Assembly (NCBI RefSeq): GCF_016808335.1
Contig: NC_053138.1
Span: forward strand, 55,830,951 to 55,894,950
Length of the DNA: 64,000 bases
DNA from: Panicum virgatum
Taxonomy: Eukaryota; Streptophyta; Magnoliopsida; Poales; Poaceae
Direction: 5' to 3'
Shown here: positions 10,440 through 19,226 of the stretch, piece after piece
Position numbering within the stretch: the first letter of the stretch is position 1
Layout: every line of letters starts with the position of its first letter
Translations under genes and position numbers: made by a program
The notes under the pieces: model-generated
Seen by the model: the letters and a program-made list of their open reading frames with translations, nothing else
Told to the model about the DNA's origin: nothing
Database searches by the model: none

Positions 10440-10530
10440 CGGCAGTTGCGGTTGTTTTGGTGCTGCACAAGCGATAAATGAACAAGCAAGAACTCGTGAG
10501 TATTGGATTCATCCAAATATCATCCATATA
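10440..10530. other. Empty Helitron target site
   Basis: The sequence reads GCACAAGCGATAAA then TGAACAAGC, with the junction at 10478/10479. In the paralogous block the same AAA and TGA are separated by the Helitron at 25160-26014. This fixes both Helitron ends and shows insertion between A and T. Confidence 0.85.
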
Positions 10531-10998
10531 AGGGCAACACAAACCCAGAATTCGCATTTTGCAAATTGTAGAAAACACTCATCTGTAAAGAAATTTGCAA
10601 GGGGCCGGGGGCAAATATGGAAGCTACGCTATGATAGGAGAGATTTTTTTTGAAACTTTTCGTTTGTCCTTCTTAGAATCCTAAATAACTATCAATTGCG
10701 ACCTGGATGACACATCCTAACTTGTAGATACATCCAGTATATGAAAACAATTTCATGTATACAAAGCATGCACTCAACTACTATTCCAAGTCAACCCTTC
10801 TAGATCATATTATCCAAATCTAAAATTCCCTGAATTCGTCATCTTTATCAGCATCATTCTTTCAGAATCTTCTAAATTGTATTTCCCGCATTGGAGGACT
10901 GCTTGTGCAGCATTACTTCTATCTAAGGTCGTTCACCAGAATACTACATAGTGCATTCATAATTTTATAATGAAAAATACAAAAAACAGATGAGTGCG

Positions 10999-11077
10999 CA
11001 GACTTAGTCCTCTTCTATCCTCAGACGACTTTTAAGTCCCAGACTTAGTCCTCTTCTATCCTCAGACGACTTTTAGA
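10999..11077 (+). repeat. About 40-bp tandem duplication upstream of PR10 copy 3
   Basis: A unit containing GACTTAGTCCTCTTCTATCC and CAGACGACTTTT occurs twice head to tail. Units upstream of other copies have a single related segment. Confidence 0.8.
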
Positions 11078-11214
11078 AGGCAGCACAATCACAGTATAAA
11101 CTAAGTCCCTGATTGGCCGACTTCGCTTCCTACTAGCTAGTCTCTGAAAAGAATAATTTGTACAGATAAGATTCTAATAAGCAATCATTCTTCAACGCTT
11201 CTTGATCACATACA

Positions 11215-11477
11215 GGTCTGAATTTTACTGGTCCAAAACATGCGATCTTCGCAGTCTCTGAATTCCACACCAGACAACACCCGGTCCACTCTCGCTTCCA
11301 AACTCCCAACTTGCTTGCTCGCCCCGGCTGCCACAGCTATAAGTAACCAGTAAGTCTCTATTTAGCACACACAATCACACACAATTTAGCACACACAATC
11401 ACACAACAAAGCCTCTCATCAGTGACCAGTAAGTCTTCAGTTCTTCACTGATCAGTGTCAACCGACTTGTTGCCACC
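11215..11477 (+). promoter_or_regulatory. Promoter and 5' UTR of PR10 copy 3
   Basis: The conserved CTGAATTTT...CTGGTCC block is present, but the E-box has changed to ACATGCGA. TATAAG is at 11338-11343. The 5' UTR has a local duplication of the TTTAGCACACACAATCACAC segment and of the CCAGTAAGTCT segment. The start context is CCACCATGG, closer to the plant optimum than CCACGATGG in the other copies. Confidence 0.75.
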
Positions 11478-12042
11478 ATGGTTGTCGGCAAAGTCACACT
11501 AGAGTACCCGGTTGCCGTGTCGGTCGAGCTGCTGTGGAAGGTGGCGTTCTCCGGCGACGTGTCCATCTTCACCAAGGCCAGCGTTGGCATGATTGACGCC
11601 GTCGAGGTTGACGGTGACGGCGGGCCTGGGAGCGTCACCACCATGAAGCTCAACCCTGGTAGGTATCAAGCCTGGAACAAGGCGCACAGCATCGTGTCTC
11701 CTGTGCTCGCATGAATCTTTCATGTTTCTGGTTGCAGCTGTGGGCAACGGGAAGGTGTTCAAGACCCGGCTCCTGTCGCATGATGATGCGGCACGCGTGG
11801 TGAAGTCAGAGATGGTGGTGGAGGGCAGTGAGCTGGCCGTGCAGTTCGAGTCGCAGGTGTCCGAGGTGAAGGTGGTGCCGGCCGGTGAGGGTGCCAGCGT
11901 GGTGCACATGACGGTGGAGTATGAGCGGGTGGACCGCACGCTGCTGCCGCCGGAGGAGGAGGCCAAGATCGGGCAGGGCTACCTCGGCCTCATAAAGAAG
12001 GTGGAGGAGTACCTCGTCGCGCACCCCACTGAGTTCGCCTAA
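11478..12042 (+). CDS. PR10: PR10 / Bet v 1-family protein, copy 3
   Basis: Exons 11478-11658 and 11738-12042 with a 79-nt phase-1 intron encode 161 residues. It is the most diverged of the intact copies: Ser for Cys at residue 35, N-G for D-A at 64-65, D-D for D-A near 76, Ala for Ser at 94, Glu for Asn/Lys at 98 and D-R-T in place of D-G-A at 126-128. The P-loop (46-52) and C-terminal K-K-V-E-E-Y-L are unchanged. Promoter and TATA box are intact. The downstream spacer (12300-12890) is shared with that after copy 6. Confidence 0.92.
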
Positions 12043-12894
12043 AGCTACCATGAGCATCGTCGTGGTGACCGGGCCAGAAAAATCCGTGTTAGATAATGAT
12101 GGTGATCATGCCATGGGTGTGTTCTTGGTTTGAAAAAATCGGAATAACGAGATGAAGTGGTCCTCTGCTTCATCGGTTGATTGTTCTTGTGGTTGTGGGG
12201 AAACAACAGTTTCAGTTTTTGTGAGAACACGTTAGGTTCTATGTTCGTATTTTGGTGCGTGTCACCTGCAAGTCAATACCACTGTCTATATATGTCTCCC
12301 TCCGTCGCAATGATTCACTAGTACGTTAGTACGTTGATGGTCTTTGATTTTTCATATTTATCCCGATTGCTGTTGGGGCTGCGACTAACGAAGACTTTTA
12401 TCTTCCCATTAGTAGCTCCAACTCGGAATAAAAGTCCAAACCTTTAATCTCGCTTGGTAACACTAAACCAGACTAAAGGGTTGCACTATGTTGCCAACCC
12501 GGATTAAAAGATCCTCCATGAGTTACTTCAAAATTATAGCATCCCAATCCGAATTAGAATCACATATGCTATGTATGTGGAGTGACAAGGAAGTTATGGG
12601 TGAGTCAAGGTCTCGGATTAAGTCTCGCAGACTGAAAGGTTGGTGGTGGTTGCAATTTGTTTTTTAACTTGCGTGGTGTCCTGACACCACATCAGGAGAC
12701 ATGGCACCGGTACTCCTAGAAGTTGGTAAGGTAAAATTAATTAGCTGATGTAGAATGACCCAATTTTGTAAGAACCGCACGGATTACAATAAAACTTTAA
12801 TGTAGAGTAGTAATATGTTGGTGCAAGTGTTGTCCAAGAACTACCGTATTCTTCCAAGGTGGAAGATAACAAACCTCCACCTATACATACCCTC
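12043..12894. other. 3' region and spacer after PR10 copy 3
   Basis: 12043-12330 is the duplicated PR10 3' flank. 12330-12540 contains degenerate ACTAAAGG/CCGGATTAAA-like motifs of a MITE remnant. 12560-12890 matches 6600-6680 joined to 7564-7690, and in part 38700-38890. No gene is seen. Confidence 0.55.
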
Positions 12895-13030
12895 AGTGAC
12901 GCGAAGGTGCTCAAGACCCGGCTCCTAACGCGCGACGTGGCAGCGCGCGTGGTAAGGTCGGAGCTAGTGGTGGAGGGCAGTGAGCTGGCCGGGCAGATGA
13001 AGTCGCAGGTGTCCGAGGTGAAGGTGGTGT

Positions 13031-13512
13031 TGGAAATTTTCGGTGGCCAAAAGGTCGTAAAATAAGAAAAAAAAAGATAAGAGGATAAAACTGCCGTTTT
13101 CACGCCTTCATCGCTAGCGCAGTCAACACATGGTTGCAATCCTTGATCGCCCAGTGCCAAATAAATAAGTGGGAGGGGACGTCGGCATCATGGATCTAGT
13201 GCAAACCTAACCAAAAACCCTAGCCCGCGCGCCTACACGCCATCTGATCCCTGACAGCGCTGTAGCGATTGAAGTTCATCGTCAACTCGTCATCACCGTC
13301 GTAGGGCAAACGAGGTGGTGGCCCAAGGGACGACGGGTACCCACGACCTTCTACGACTCCGGGAACAACTATGTGAACACCTATCATTCCAACCTCATCA
13401 CCAATCGAGATGGCCGGATCTGCGTCAGCTGTTGCACCCGGTTTAGATGTTGACATTACTCATGTTATTTTAAGTTGTGCTAACATTGTTTAGGTGGAGT
13501 TTGTTCCTACAT
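13031..13512. other. 0.48-kb insertion in the PR10 pseudogene
   Basis: It interrupts the exon between GGTGAAGGTGGTG and GGAGGTGCCGG. The flanking similarity suggests a decayed target duplication of roughly 9-11 bp, but no terminal inverted repeat was recognised. It contains an A-rich stretch and a C-rich AACCCTAGCC-type segment. Origin is undetermined. Confidence 0.5.
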
Positions 13513-13553
13513 GGAGGTGCCGGTTGGCGTGGGCGCCTGCATGGTGCACATAA

Positions 13554-13788
13554 TGAAGCGTCCCCTCATAAGAGAAGACTTAAATGTGATACAATATCAG
13601 CCCCAGGAGGCTGATAACACATTTATTACATCAGATGGTACATCACCGTATAACTCTACGCGGTAATGGGCAGTGAAGCGCCACTATCGGGAGGATAACA
13701 ACTAAAACCCACACAACGACATTAACTACGAAGAGGTCATCAGAGTCTTGCGCCATACGGAGCTTCCTGCGGGTGACCCTATCCTACA
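13554..13788 (-). repeat. Inverted U5 arm of the Gypsy element
   Basis: The reverse complement matches 13808-14042 over 235 bp with about 13 differences counted by eye. Both arms share features absent from the 3' LTR, such as a 3-bp deletion in the CCCCCTC tract, so one arm was copied from the other. Its outer end TGAAGCG is the complement of the LTR 3' terminus and abuts the CATAA duplication. Confidence 0.9.
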
Positions 13789-13803
13789 CAGAGTCTTGCG
13801 CCA

Positions 13804-14042
13804 TGCCTGTAGGATAGGGTCACCCGCAGGAAGCTCCGTATGGCACAAGACTCTGATGACCTCTTCGTAGTTAATGTCGTTGTGTGGGTTTTAGTTGTTA
13901 TCCTCGCGATAGTGGTGCTTTACTGCCCATTTCCGCGTAGAGTTGTGCGGTGATGTACCATCTTATGTAATAAATATGTTATCAGCCTCCTTGGACTGAT
14001 ACTGTATCACATTTAAGTCTTCTCTTATGAGGGGACGCTTCA
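13804..14042 (+). mobile_element. 5' LTR remnant (U5 side) of the Gypsy element
   Basis: It matches the last 241 bp of the 3' LTR (23718-23958) and ends in CTTCA, directly before the primer-binding site. A 19-nt loop (13789-13807) separates it from its inverted partner. Although it starts with TG, it is probably only the end of a longer LTR: no polypurine tract precedes 23718 in the 3' copy. Confidence 0.8.
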
Positions 14043-14044
14043 AG

Positions 14045-14063
14045 TGGTATCAGAGCCGTAAGT
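14045..14063 (+). promoter_or_regulatory. Primer-binding site and adjoining splice-donor-like GTAAGT
   Basis: TGGTATCAGAGCC (14045-14057) is complementary to the 3' end of plant initiator tRNA-Met. It is followed without gap by GTAAGT (14058-14063), the consensus plant 5' splice site. Confidence 0.75.
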
Positions 14064-14184
14064 TGGCCGTAGGACGTGACCCTAAGATCGAGACCCTTTT
14101 TTTCGAGCTGTTCCACATTAGGACTTTCCTTTCTTAATCCTTTTTCCACTCATACACTCACCATTGACTCTTGCCCTGTTCTAG

Positions 14185-14913
14185 ATGGCTGACAATGGAT
14201 GGAGTGGCAGAATCTGCCACGCAGAGCCCGGCCTTCCTAAGTTATTGATACTCAGCCTGAAACGCATCGGAGTGGTGGACCCACTAGAGTACGTCTACCG
14301 GGAGTACGACTCCAGGGGCACTCTTCGGTGCGACATGATGATTTTCGTGGGAAAGAGCACCCGCTACCCTGACGTGGACCCCTGGTTCATCTCCACCACT
14401 GGCTTTCGCTTCCCAGACACCTACCAAAAAGTCGCCCGAAAAGCCCTGCGATATCTGCGTGTGATCTACAAGCATAATCTTCAGCAGACTCCTATGGGAT
14501 TTTTCCCGCCTACTGGAGAAAGAGGACGCTCATGGATAGCCCGAATGAGAGGACTTGGAAGAGAAGAAGAAGACCTAGAAGATACGGTCTCCCACCTATC
14601 CATCTACCTCACCGGCCTAGATGAACTTTACCACGAACAGGCGGCACAACTGAAGCACCAAATCCACAGGGCAGAAAAGGCAACCCAAGAACTTGAGGAA
14701 CAACGGACAAGAGCCGCACGCGCCGAGTATTCCCTAGCTGCTCTCCAAACCCAATGGCAAGAATATGATGCTCGCAGAGGAATAGGTGGGTGGATAGAGG
14801 AAGAACCCGACGAAATCCATTGGGATAGATGTACTCAGACCGAAGATGATGTGATGGATCAGTGTCTTCCACCAAAGAAGCGCCCTATCCGGATCGAGGA
14901 AGAGTCCCCATGA
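14185..14913 (+). CDS. Uncharacterised pre-gag ORF A of the Gypsy element
   Basis: An intact frame of 242 codons. The N-terminal half has an R-E-Y...G-T-L-R-C motif (about residues 39-50), R-Y-P-D-V-D-P-W (about 59-66), T-G-F-R-F-x-D-T-Y (about 72-80) and A-R-K-A-L-R-Y-L (about 84-91), followed by F-F-P-P. Residues about 145-195 are rich in Glu, Gln, Arg and Ala and likely coiled coil. The C-terminus is acidic. I recognise it as a recurrent ORF of grass Gypsy elements but know of no assigned function. The ATG directly follows a TTCTAG acceptor-like sequence. ORF B (15062) is a paralogue. It is the only undamaged coding frame of the element. Confidence 0.75.
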   Translation: MADNGWSGRICHAEPGLPKLLILSLKRIGVVDPLEYVYREYDSRGTLRCDMMIFVGKSTRYPDVDPWFISTTGFRFPDTYQKVARKALRYLRVIYKHNLQQTPMGFFPPTGERGRSWIARMRGLGREEEDLEDTVSHLSIYLTGLDELYHEQAAQLKHQIHRAEKATQELEEQRTRAARAEYSLAALQTQWQEYDARRGIGGWIEEEPDEIHWDRCTQTEDDVMDQCLPPKKRPIRIEEESP

Positions 14914-15061
14914 TAGGAGTAGCACTGCAAGCTAGAACCCTATCCTAATAATCATGTATCCATGGAAACTGTACCCCTCCATATTGTAATAATAAGTACC
15001 ATCCGTCCCCTTTGTATCCAAATACCTGTGCAAAATTTGTTCACCCTATCTTTGTTTTCAG

Positions 15062-15835
15062 ATGGCTGAGGAAGGATGGACCCAGGGCAATTGCCAAGCT
15101 GCACCTGGCTTCCCCAGCCTCTTGATCAATGCCCTGGAGAGCCTTGGCGTTACGGAATGCCCAAAGTACTACAGCAGAGAGTACGAGCACCATGGTACCC
15201 TCCGTTGCAGGGTGATCCTGATCATCGCCAGAAGTGACCGCTACCCCGACATCCAGCCATGGCGAGTGACCGCCACAGGGTTTAGGCACCAAGACACATA
15301 TCCCTTGGCCGTCAGAAAGGCACTCCGTTATCTGTGCTAGATTTTTGCAGGACACCTAGCCCCCACATCAATGAGGTTCTTCCCTCCGGCCATCAGAACA
15401 CTAGTTTGGGAAGCTCGTATGAGAAGCCTAGAACGGCGCCGCCATGAAGAAGATCCTCTGTACCAAGTGGCTACCTACCTAGCCTCCTTGGATCAGCTCT
15501 TTGACGGCAAACCGGCATCCTGAGGGAGGAGACCCATCGAGCCGAGCAAGCAGAGCTCGCGGTAAGACTGCAATAGATCCGGGCAGCCCAAGCCGAGGCA
15601 AGAGCCGCAGCCGCGGTCAGCAGCGAAGCGGTTGCCCAGGAGAGCCTCAGGTAGGCCCGGGACCGGCGTATGCAAGAATGGACCAGAAGCGGAACGCTAG
15701 TCCCGACGATTGGGGAAGACCATATTCTACTCGGGACACCCGTCATAGGATGGGGACCACCCTTGAGAACCCCACAAGCCCCGCCCGAGAACCCTGAAGG
15801 GTCTACTGCCGCCGTTGAAAGAGAAGCTGCTGCAT
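15062..15835 (+). pseudogene. Pre-gag ORF B, degenerate paralogue of ORF A
   Basis: The first 92 codons (15062-15340) are open and align with ORF A: S-R-E-Y, H-G-T-L-R-C, R-Y-P-D-I-Q-P-W, T-G-F-R, D-T-Y and V-R-K-A-L-R-Y-L-C. Translation continues past a TAG through an F-F-P-P motif and E-A-R-M-R-S-L-E before frameshifts. A late frame ends with an acidic stretch and a TAA near 15835. The ATG follows TTGTTTTCAG, a strong acceptor-like sequence. This is a tandem duplicate of the same ORF within one element. Confidence 0.7.
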
Positions 15836-16218
15836 AACCCCGGGAAAACTTAAACCTAGAGAACGGCGAGCAAGGACTGCTCGTTCCCCTGGAAGCACAC
15901 TCCGAAGAAGGCTCGCCCCATGAGTAGAATGCCCGACGCCACCCTAGTGTTGTACCCTCCCAGGCCCCTTGGCCTAAGTTGTACCCTTAAATGTGACACT
16001 GTACCCAGACGTGTAGTACGCGTTTGGCCTTATCCCATGTTGTACCCTCCCTTGCAGTAATAAAGTTGTTTGTGCTTGTTGTTTGTTATGTTGAGTGCTT
16101 GTTAGTTGTGTGCTTTCTGGCAGAAGTTAGATTCTGCCTTTTCAAAAATACGAATTAAACAACTTAAACATCACATAATCTTAATCCCAATCTCACAAAG
16201 ACTCTACTCGATCTACAG

Positions 16219-17409
16219 ATGGCTTCCCGAAGCGGTACGAGGGCCTCCCGCAACCGGACCCCTGCAGCCTCTGATGCAGGAGTACAGCCTAATGGGCAGA
16301 ACCCTCCTCAGGAAGAATAGGAAGTGAGCCAGAACAGAGGAGAAAATCAAGGAGAAGTGCCACTGCCAACACCACCACCCCTCGGGGACCTGGCACAGAT
16401 AATACACAACCAGACCCTCATACTGGAAACACTGGCCAATACCCTCGTTAACAAGCGGCCACGAGAGCAGACCATGAATGACAAGCTGATAGCTTTTCTC
16501 AGGACCAAGCCGCCCACCTTTGCCGGATCCAGCAACCCCTTGGATGCAGACGACTAGCTGTGTGTGATCCAGAGGAAGCTCGAGCCGTTCGAATGTCAAG
16601 ATTGAGACAAAGTTCTCCTGGCAGCTCACCAACTCACTGGAACTGCCTTAGCCTGGTGGGAGAATTACTGTGCCGCTACCGAAGATGGCTCCACCATCAT
16701 GTGGAAGGAATTTGTGAAGGAGTTCTGCCGCTACCATATCCCCTTAGCCACCATGAAGCGCAAGACGGATGAGTTCTGAGCACTGCAGCAAGGAAGTATG
16801 TCAGTAGAAGAATACACCCACCAGTTCATGGAGCTGACCCGATATGCACCAGAGGAAGTGGACGAGGATGAAAAGAAACAGGTCATGTTCAAGAAGGGAC
16901 TGACCCCAGAACTCCGAACCTTGCTTACCCCTCAGATCTACCCGGACTTCAACACTCTGATGAACAAGGCCATTCTCACAGAAAGGGCCAAAACAGAAGA
17001 AAGGAAGGATAACAAGCGCAAGTTTCTGAAAAGCAAGGCTCGCCAGCAGGACCGCTTCCAGAAACCAAGGAATTTCAGCTATATGGCACCAAGATATCAG
17101 GCCCCAATGCAGTATAGAACCCAGTCACAAGTGATAGGATCCCAATCCCCTAACACACAGTTTAGAAGCCAGAACACCATGAAGGCCCCGCAGAGCAATG
17201 CCAGCCAAGTCACCACCAACAACAGCAATGCTAGGGCATGTTTCAACTGCCGAGAGATAGGGCATTTCTTGGCTAACTGCCCATATGCCAAGAACAAGCC
17301 TGCTACATCAGCCTTCTCCAACTCTGTGAATGGACCAAGGCCAGTTCTTTCAGGTGCCAACTGAGTGCCCATCCGCAACAACAACAACATCAACAACAAC
17401 AGTCAGTAG
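16219..17409 (+). pseudogene. Gypsy gag, nonsense-mutated
   Basis: A single frame from ATG 16219 runs into protease with no frameshift but with stops at 16318, 16555, 16603, 16777, 17362 and 17407. Recognisable parts are a Retrotrans_gag segment with A-L-A-W-W-E-N-Y and V-E-E-Y-T-H-Q-F motifs, and a zinc knuckle C-F-N-C-R-E-I-G-H-F-L-A-N-C (C-x2-C-x4-H-x4-C, near 17240-17281). Most stops are explained by single C-to-T or G-to-A changes (CGA, CAG or TGG codons). Gag would form the particle and bind RNA. The ATG is preceded by CTACAG. Confidence 0.85.
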
Positions 17410-18291
17410 ATGAGGCAGCCCCAGCAGTCATTTGGACGAGCCCGTGTCAACCACATCAATGCGCAGGAGGCTCAAGGAGCTCAGGGCATAGTGCTCGGTG
17501 AGTACATAGTCTGCTCAGCTCTTGCAACAGTACTATTTGATTCTGGAGCATCACACTCGTTCATATCCTCAAGTTTTGTGGAAAAACACAATATACCTAC
17601 AGTACTACTAAAAACACCCCTATTAACCCGGACGCCTGGAGGTGACATCAAGTGTCAACTATGTTGTCTACGGGTAAGGATCAATTTAAGTGGGGTAGAA
17701 TTTCTAGCAGATCTAGTAGTACTTAAGTCTAAGGGAATAGACGTGATTCTTGGAATGGACTAGTAAAGCCTGCACAATGGTCTCATAGGTTGTGCTGATA
17801 AGGTGGTACACTTGACGAACCCAGAGGGAATACGAGTAACCTGCCATACCCGAGGAAGTGGACCAGACCCAATGGTGTTTAGCATGGAAGCCAAGTCCTT
17901 GGAAGGAGTCCCGGTAGTAAACGAATACACAGATGTTTTCCCTGAAGAACTTTCCGGAATGCCACCAGATAGGGATATAGAGTTTGTCATCGACCTTGTC
18001 CCTAGAACCTCTCCTATAGCCAAGAGGCCCTGTAGGAGTGCAGCCTCTGAGCTGGCAGAGTTAAAGAAGCAACTGGAAGAACTACAACGAATTGGCTTCA
18101 TTAGACCAAGCTCGTCGCCTTGGGGAGCCCCAGTCCTATTTGTCCAGAAGAAAGATGGGAGTATGAGGTTGTGTGTAGACTACCGTACATTGAACGAGGT
18201 TACCATCAAGAATAAGTACCCCCTCCCTAGGATTGATGATCTTTTTGATCAGCTAAAAGGAGCCAAGTACTTCTCCAAGATTGATCTAAGG

Positions 18292-19226
18292 TGTGACACC
18301 CCAGCCCAAGGGCTTAATAGAATTGATAGAATACTCATATCAACAAGTTGCAACTTCTTTTCCGGAAGCCGGTCTCCAAAGAAATCCGAGGTTAAGCGTG
18401 CTTGGCCCGGAGAAATTTGGGGATGGGTGACCGACCGGAAAGTTCTTCTCGGGTGCGCACGAGTGAGGACAAAGTGTGCAGAAAATACTGGTGTTGGTCT
18501 GTGAGGACAGTCTATGTCCTAGAAAGCAGCCAGATATAAGCGGGCCCGGCCTCGGGGAGGCAGGACGTTATATAATGGTATCAGAGCAGACTCTCGCGGT
18601 TTCACGGGCACGTACGGGCGTAAGTGCGGAGGCATGAGCACGGGCGCGTGGGGGCGCAGATGCCACCGACATGTGCACGGGCGCGTGGCGGGTCAGTGCG
18701 CGGGCATCTAGGATGCGCCGTTGGCACTGGACGCACGGACGTGGCACAGGGACCGTTGGCACTGGACGCACGGACGTGACACATGGGCTGCTGGCACTGG
18801 ACGTATGGGACATGGCCAAGAGAGGACGTTCCTGGCTTGGGATTGACCGACGAGGATGTCGGTCTCTTAAGGGGGTGAGGATGTGACACCCCAGCCCAAG
18901 GGCTTAATAGAATTGATAGAATACTCATATCAATAAGTTGCAACTTCTTTTCCGGAAGCCGGTCTCCAAAGAACTCCGAGGTTAAGCGTGCTTGGCCCAG
19001 AGAAATTTGGGGATGGGTGACCGACCGGGAAGTTCTTCCCGGGTGCGCACGAGTGAGGACAAAGTGAAATTTGGGGATGGGTGACCGACCGGGAAGTTCT
19101 TCCCGGGTGCGCACGAGTGAGGACAAAGTGTGCAGAAAAGACTGGTGTTGGTCTGTGAGTACAGTCTATGTCTTAGAAAGGAGTCAGATGTAAACGGGCC
19201 CGGCCTCGGGGAGGCGGTACGTTACA
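18292..19226 (+). mobile_element. Cassandra TRIM retrotransposon (5S-derived LTRs)
   Basis: The 935-bp element is flanked by the 5-bp duplication TAAGG (18287-18291 and 19227-19231). The LTRs are 18292-18572 and 18882-19226, starting TGTGACACCCC. A tRNA-iMet primer-binding site TGGTATCAGAGC lies at 18576-18587 and a purine tract AAGGGGGTGAGGA before 18882. Each LTR contains a stretch closely resembling the 3' half of plant 5S rRNA (GTTAAGCGTGCTTGG, then GGATGGGTGACC), the hallmark of Cassandra. There is no coding capacity. The roughly 300-bp interior has repeats of a TTGGCACTGGACG unit. It inserted into the Gypsy RT after that element was in place. Confidence 0.9.
18882..19226 (+). repeat. 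Cassandra 3' LTR with internal 64-bp duplication
   Basis: This LTR is 345 bp against 281 bp on the 5' side. The difference is a tandem repeat, 19003-19066 and 19067-19130, that spans the GGATGGGTGACC part of the 5S-like promoter. The 5' LTR ends TTATA where the 3' LTR ends TTACA, a C-to-T change at its terminus. Confidence 0.88.

Noticed and set aside
13060..13512. LTR or MULE identity for the 0.48-kb insertion
   Set aside because: Flanks hint at a 9-11-bp duplication but no terminal repeats were found, so no class was assigned.
13804..14042. Complete 239-bp LTR of a short-LTR Gypsy element
   Set aside because: Ends are TG...CA, but no polypurine tract precedes the matching 3' segment at 23718, and TATA plus leader-like sequence lie further upstream. 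A longer LTR is more likely, though not proven.
18381..18456. Functional 5S rRNA gene
   Set aside because: Only the 3' half is 5S-like and it sits within repeated LTRs flanked by a TAAGG duplication, so it is the Cassandra LTR.
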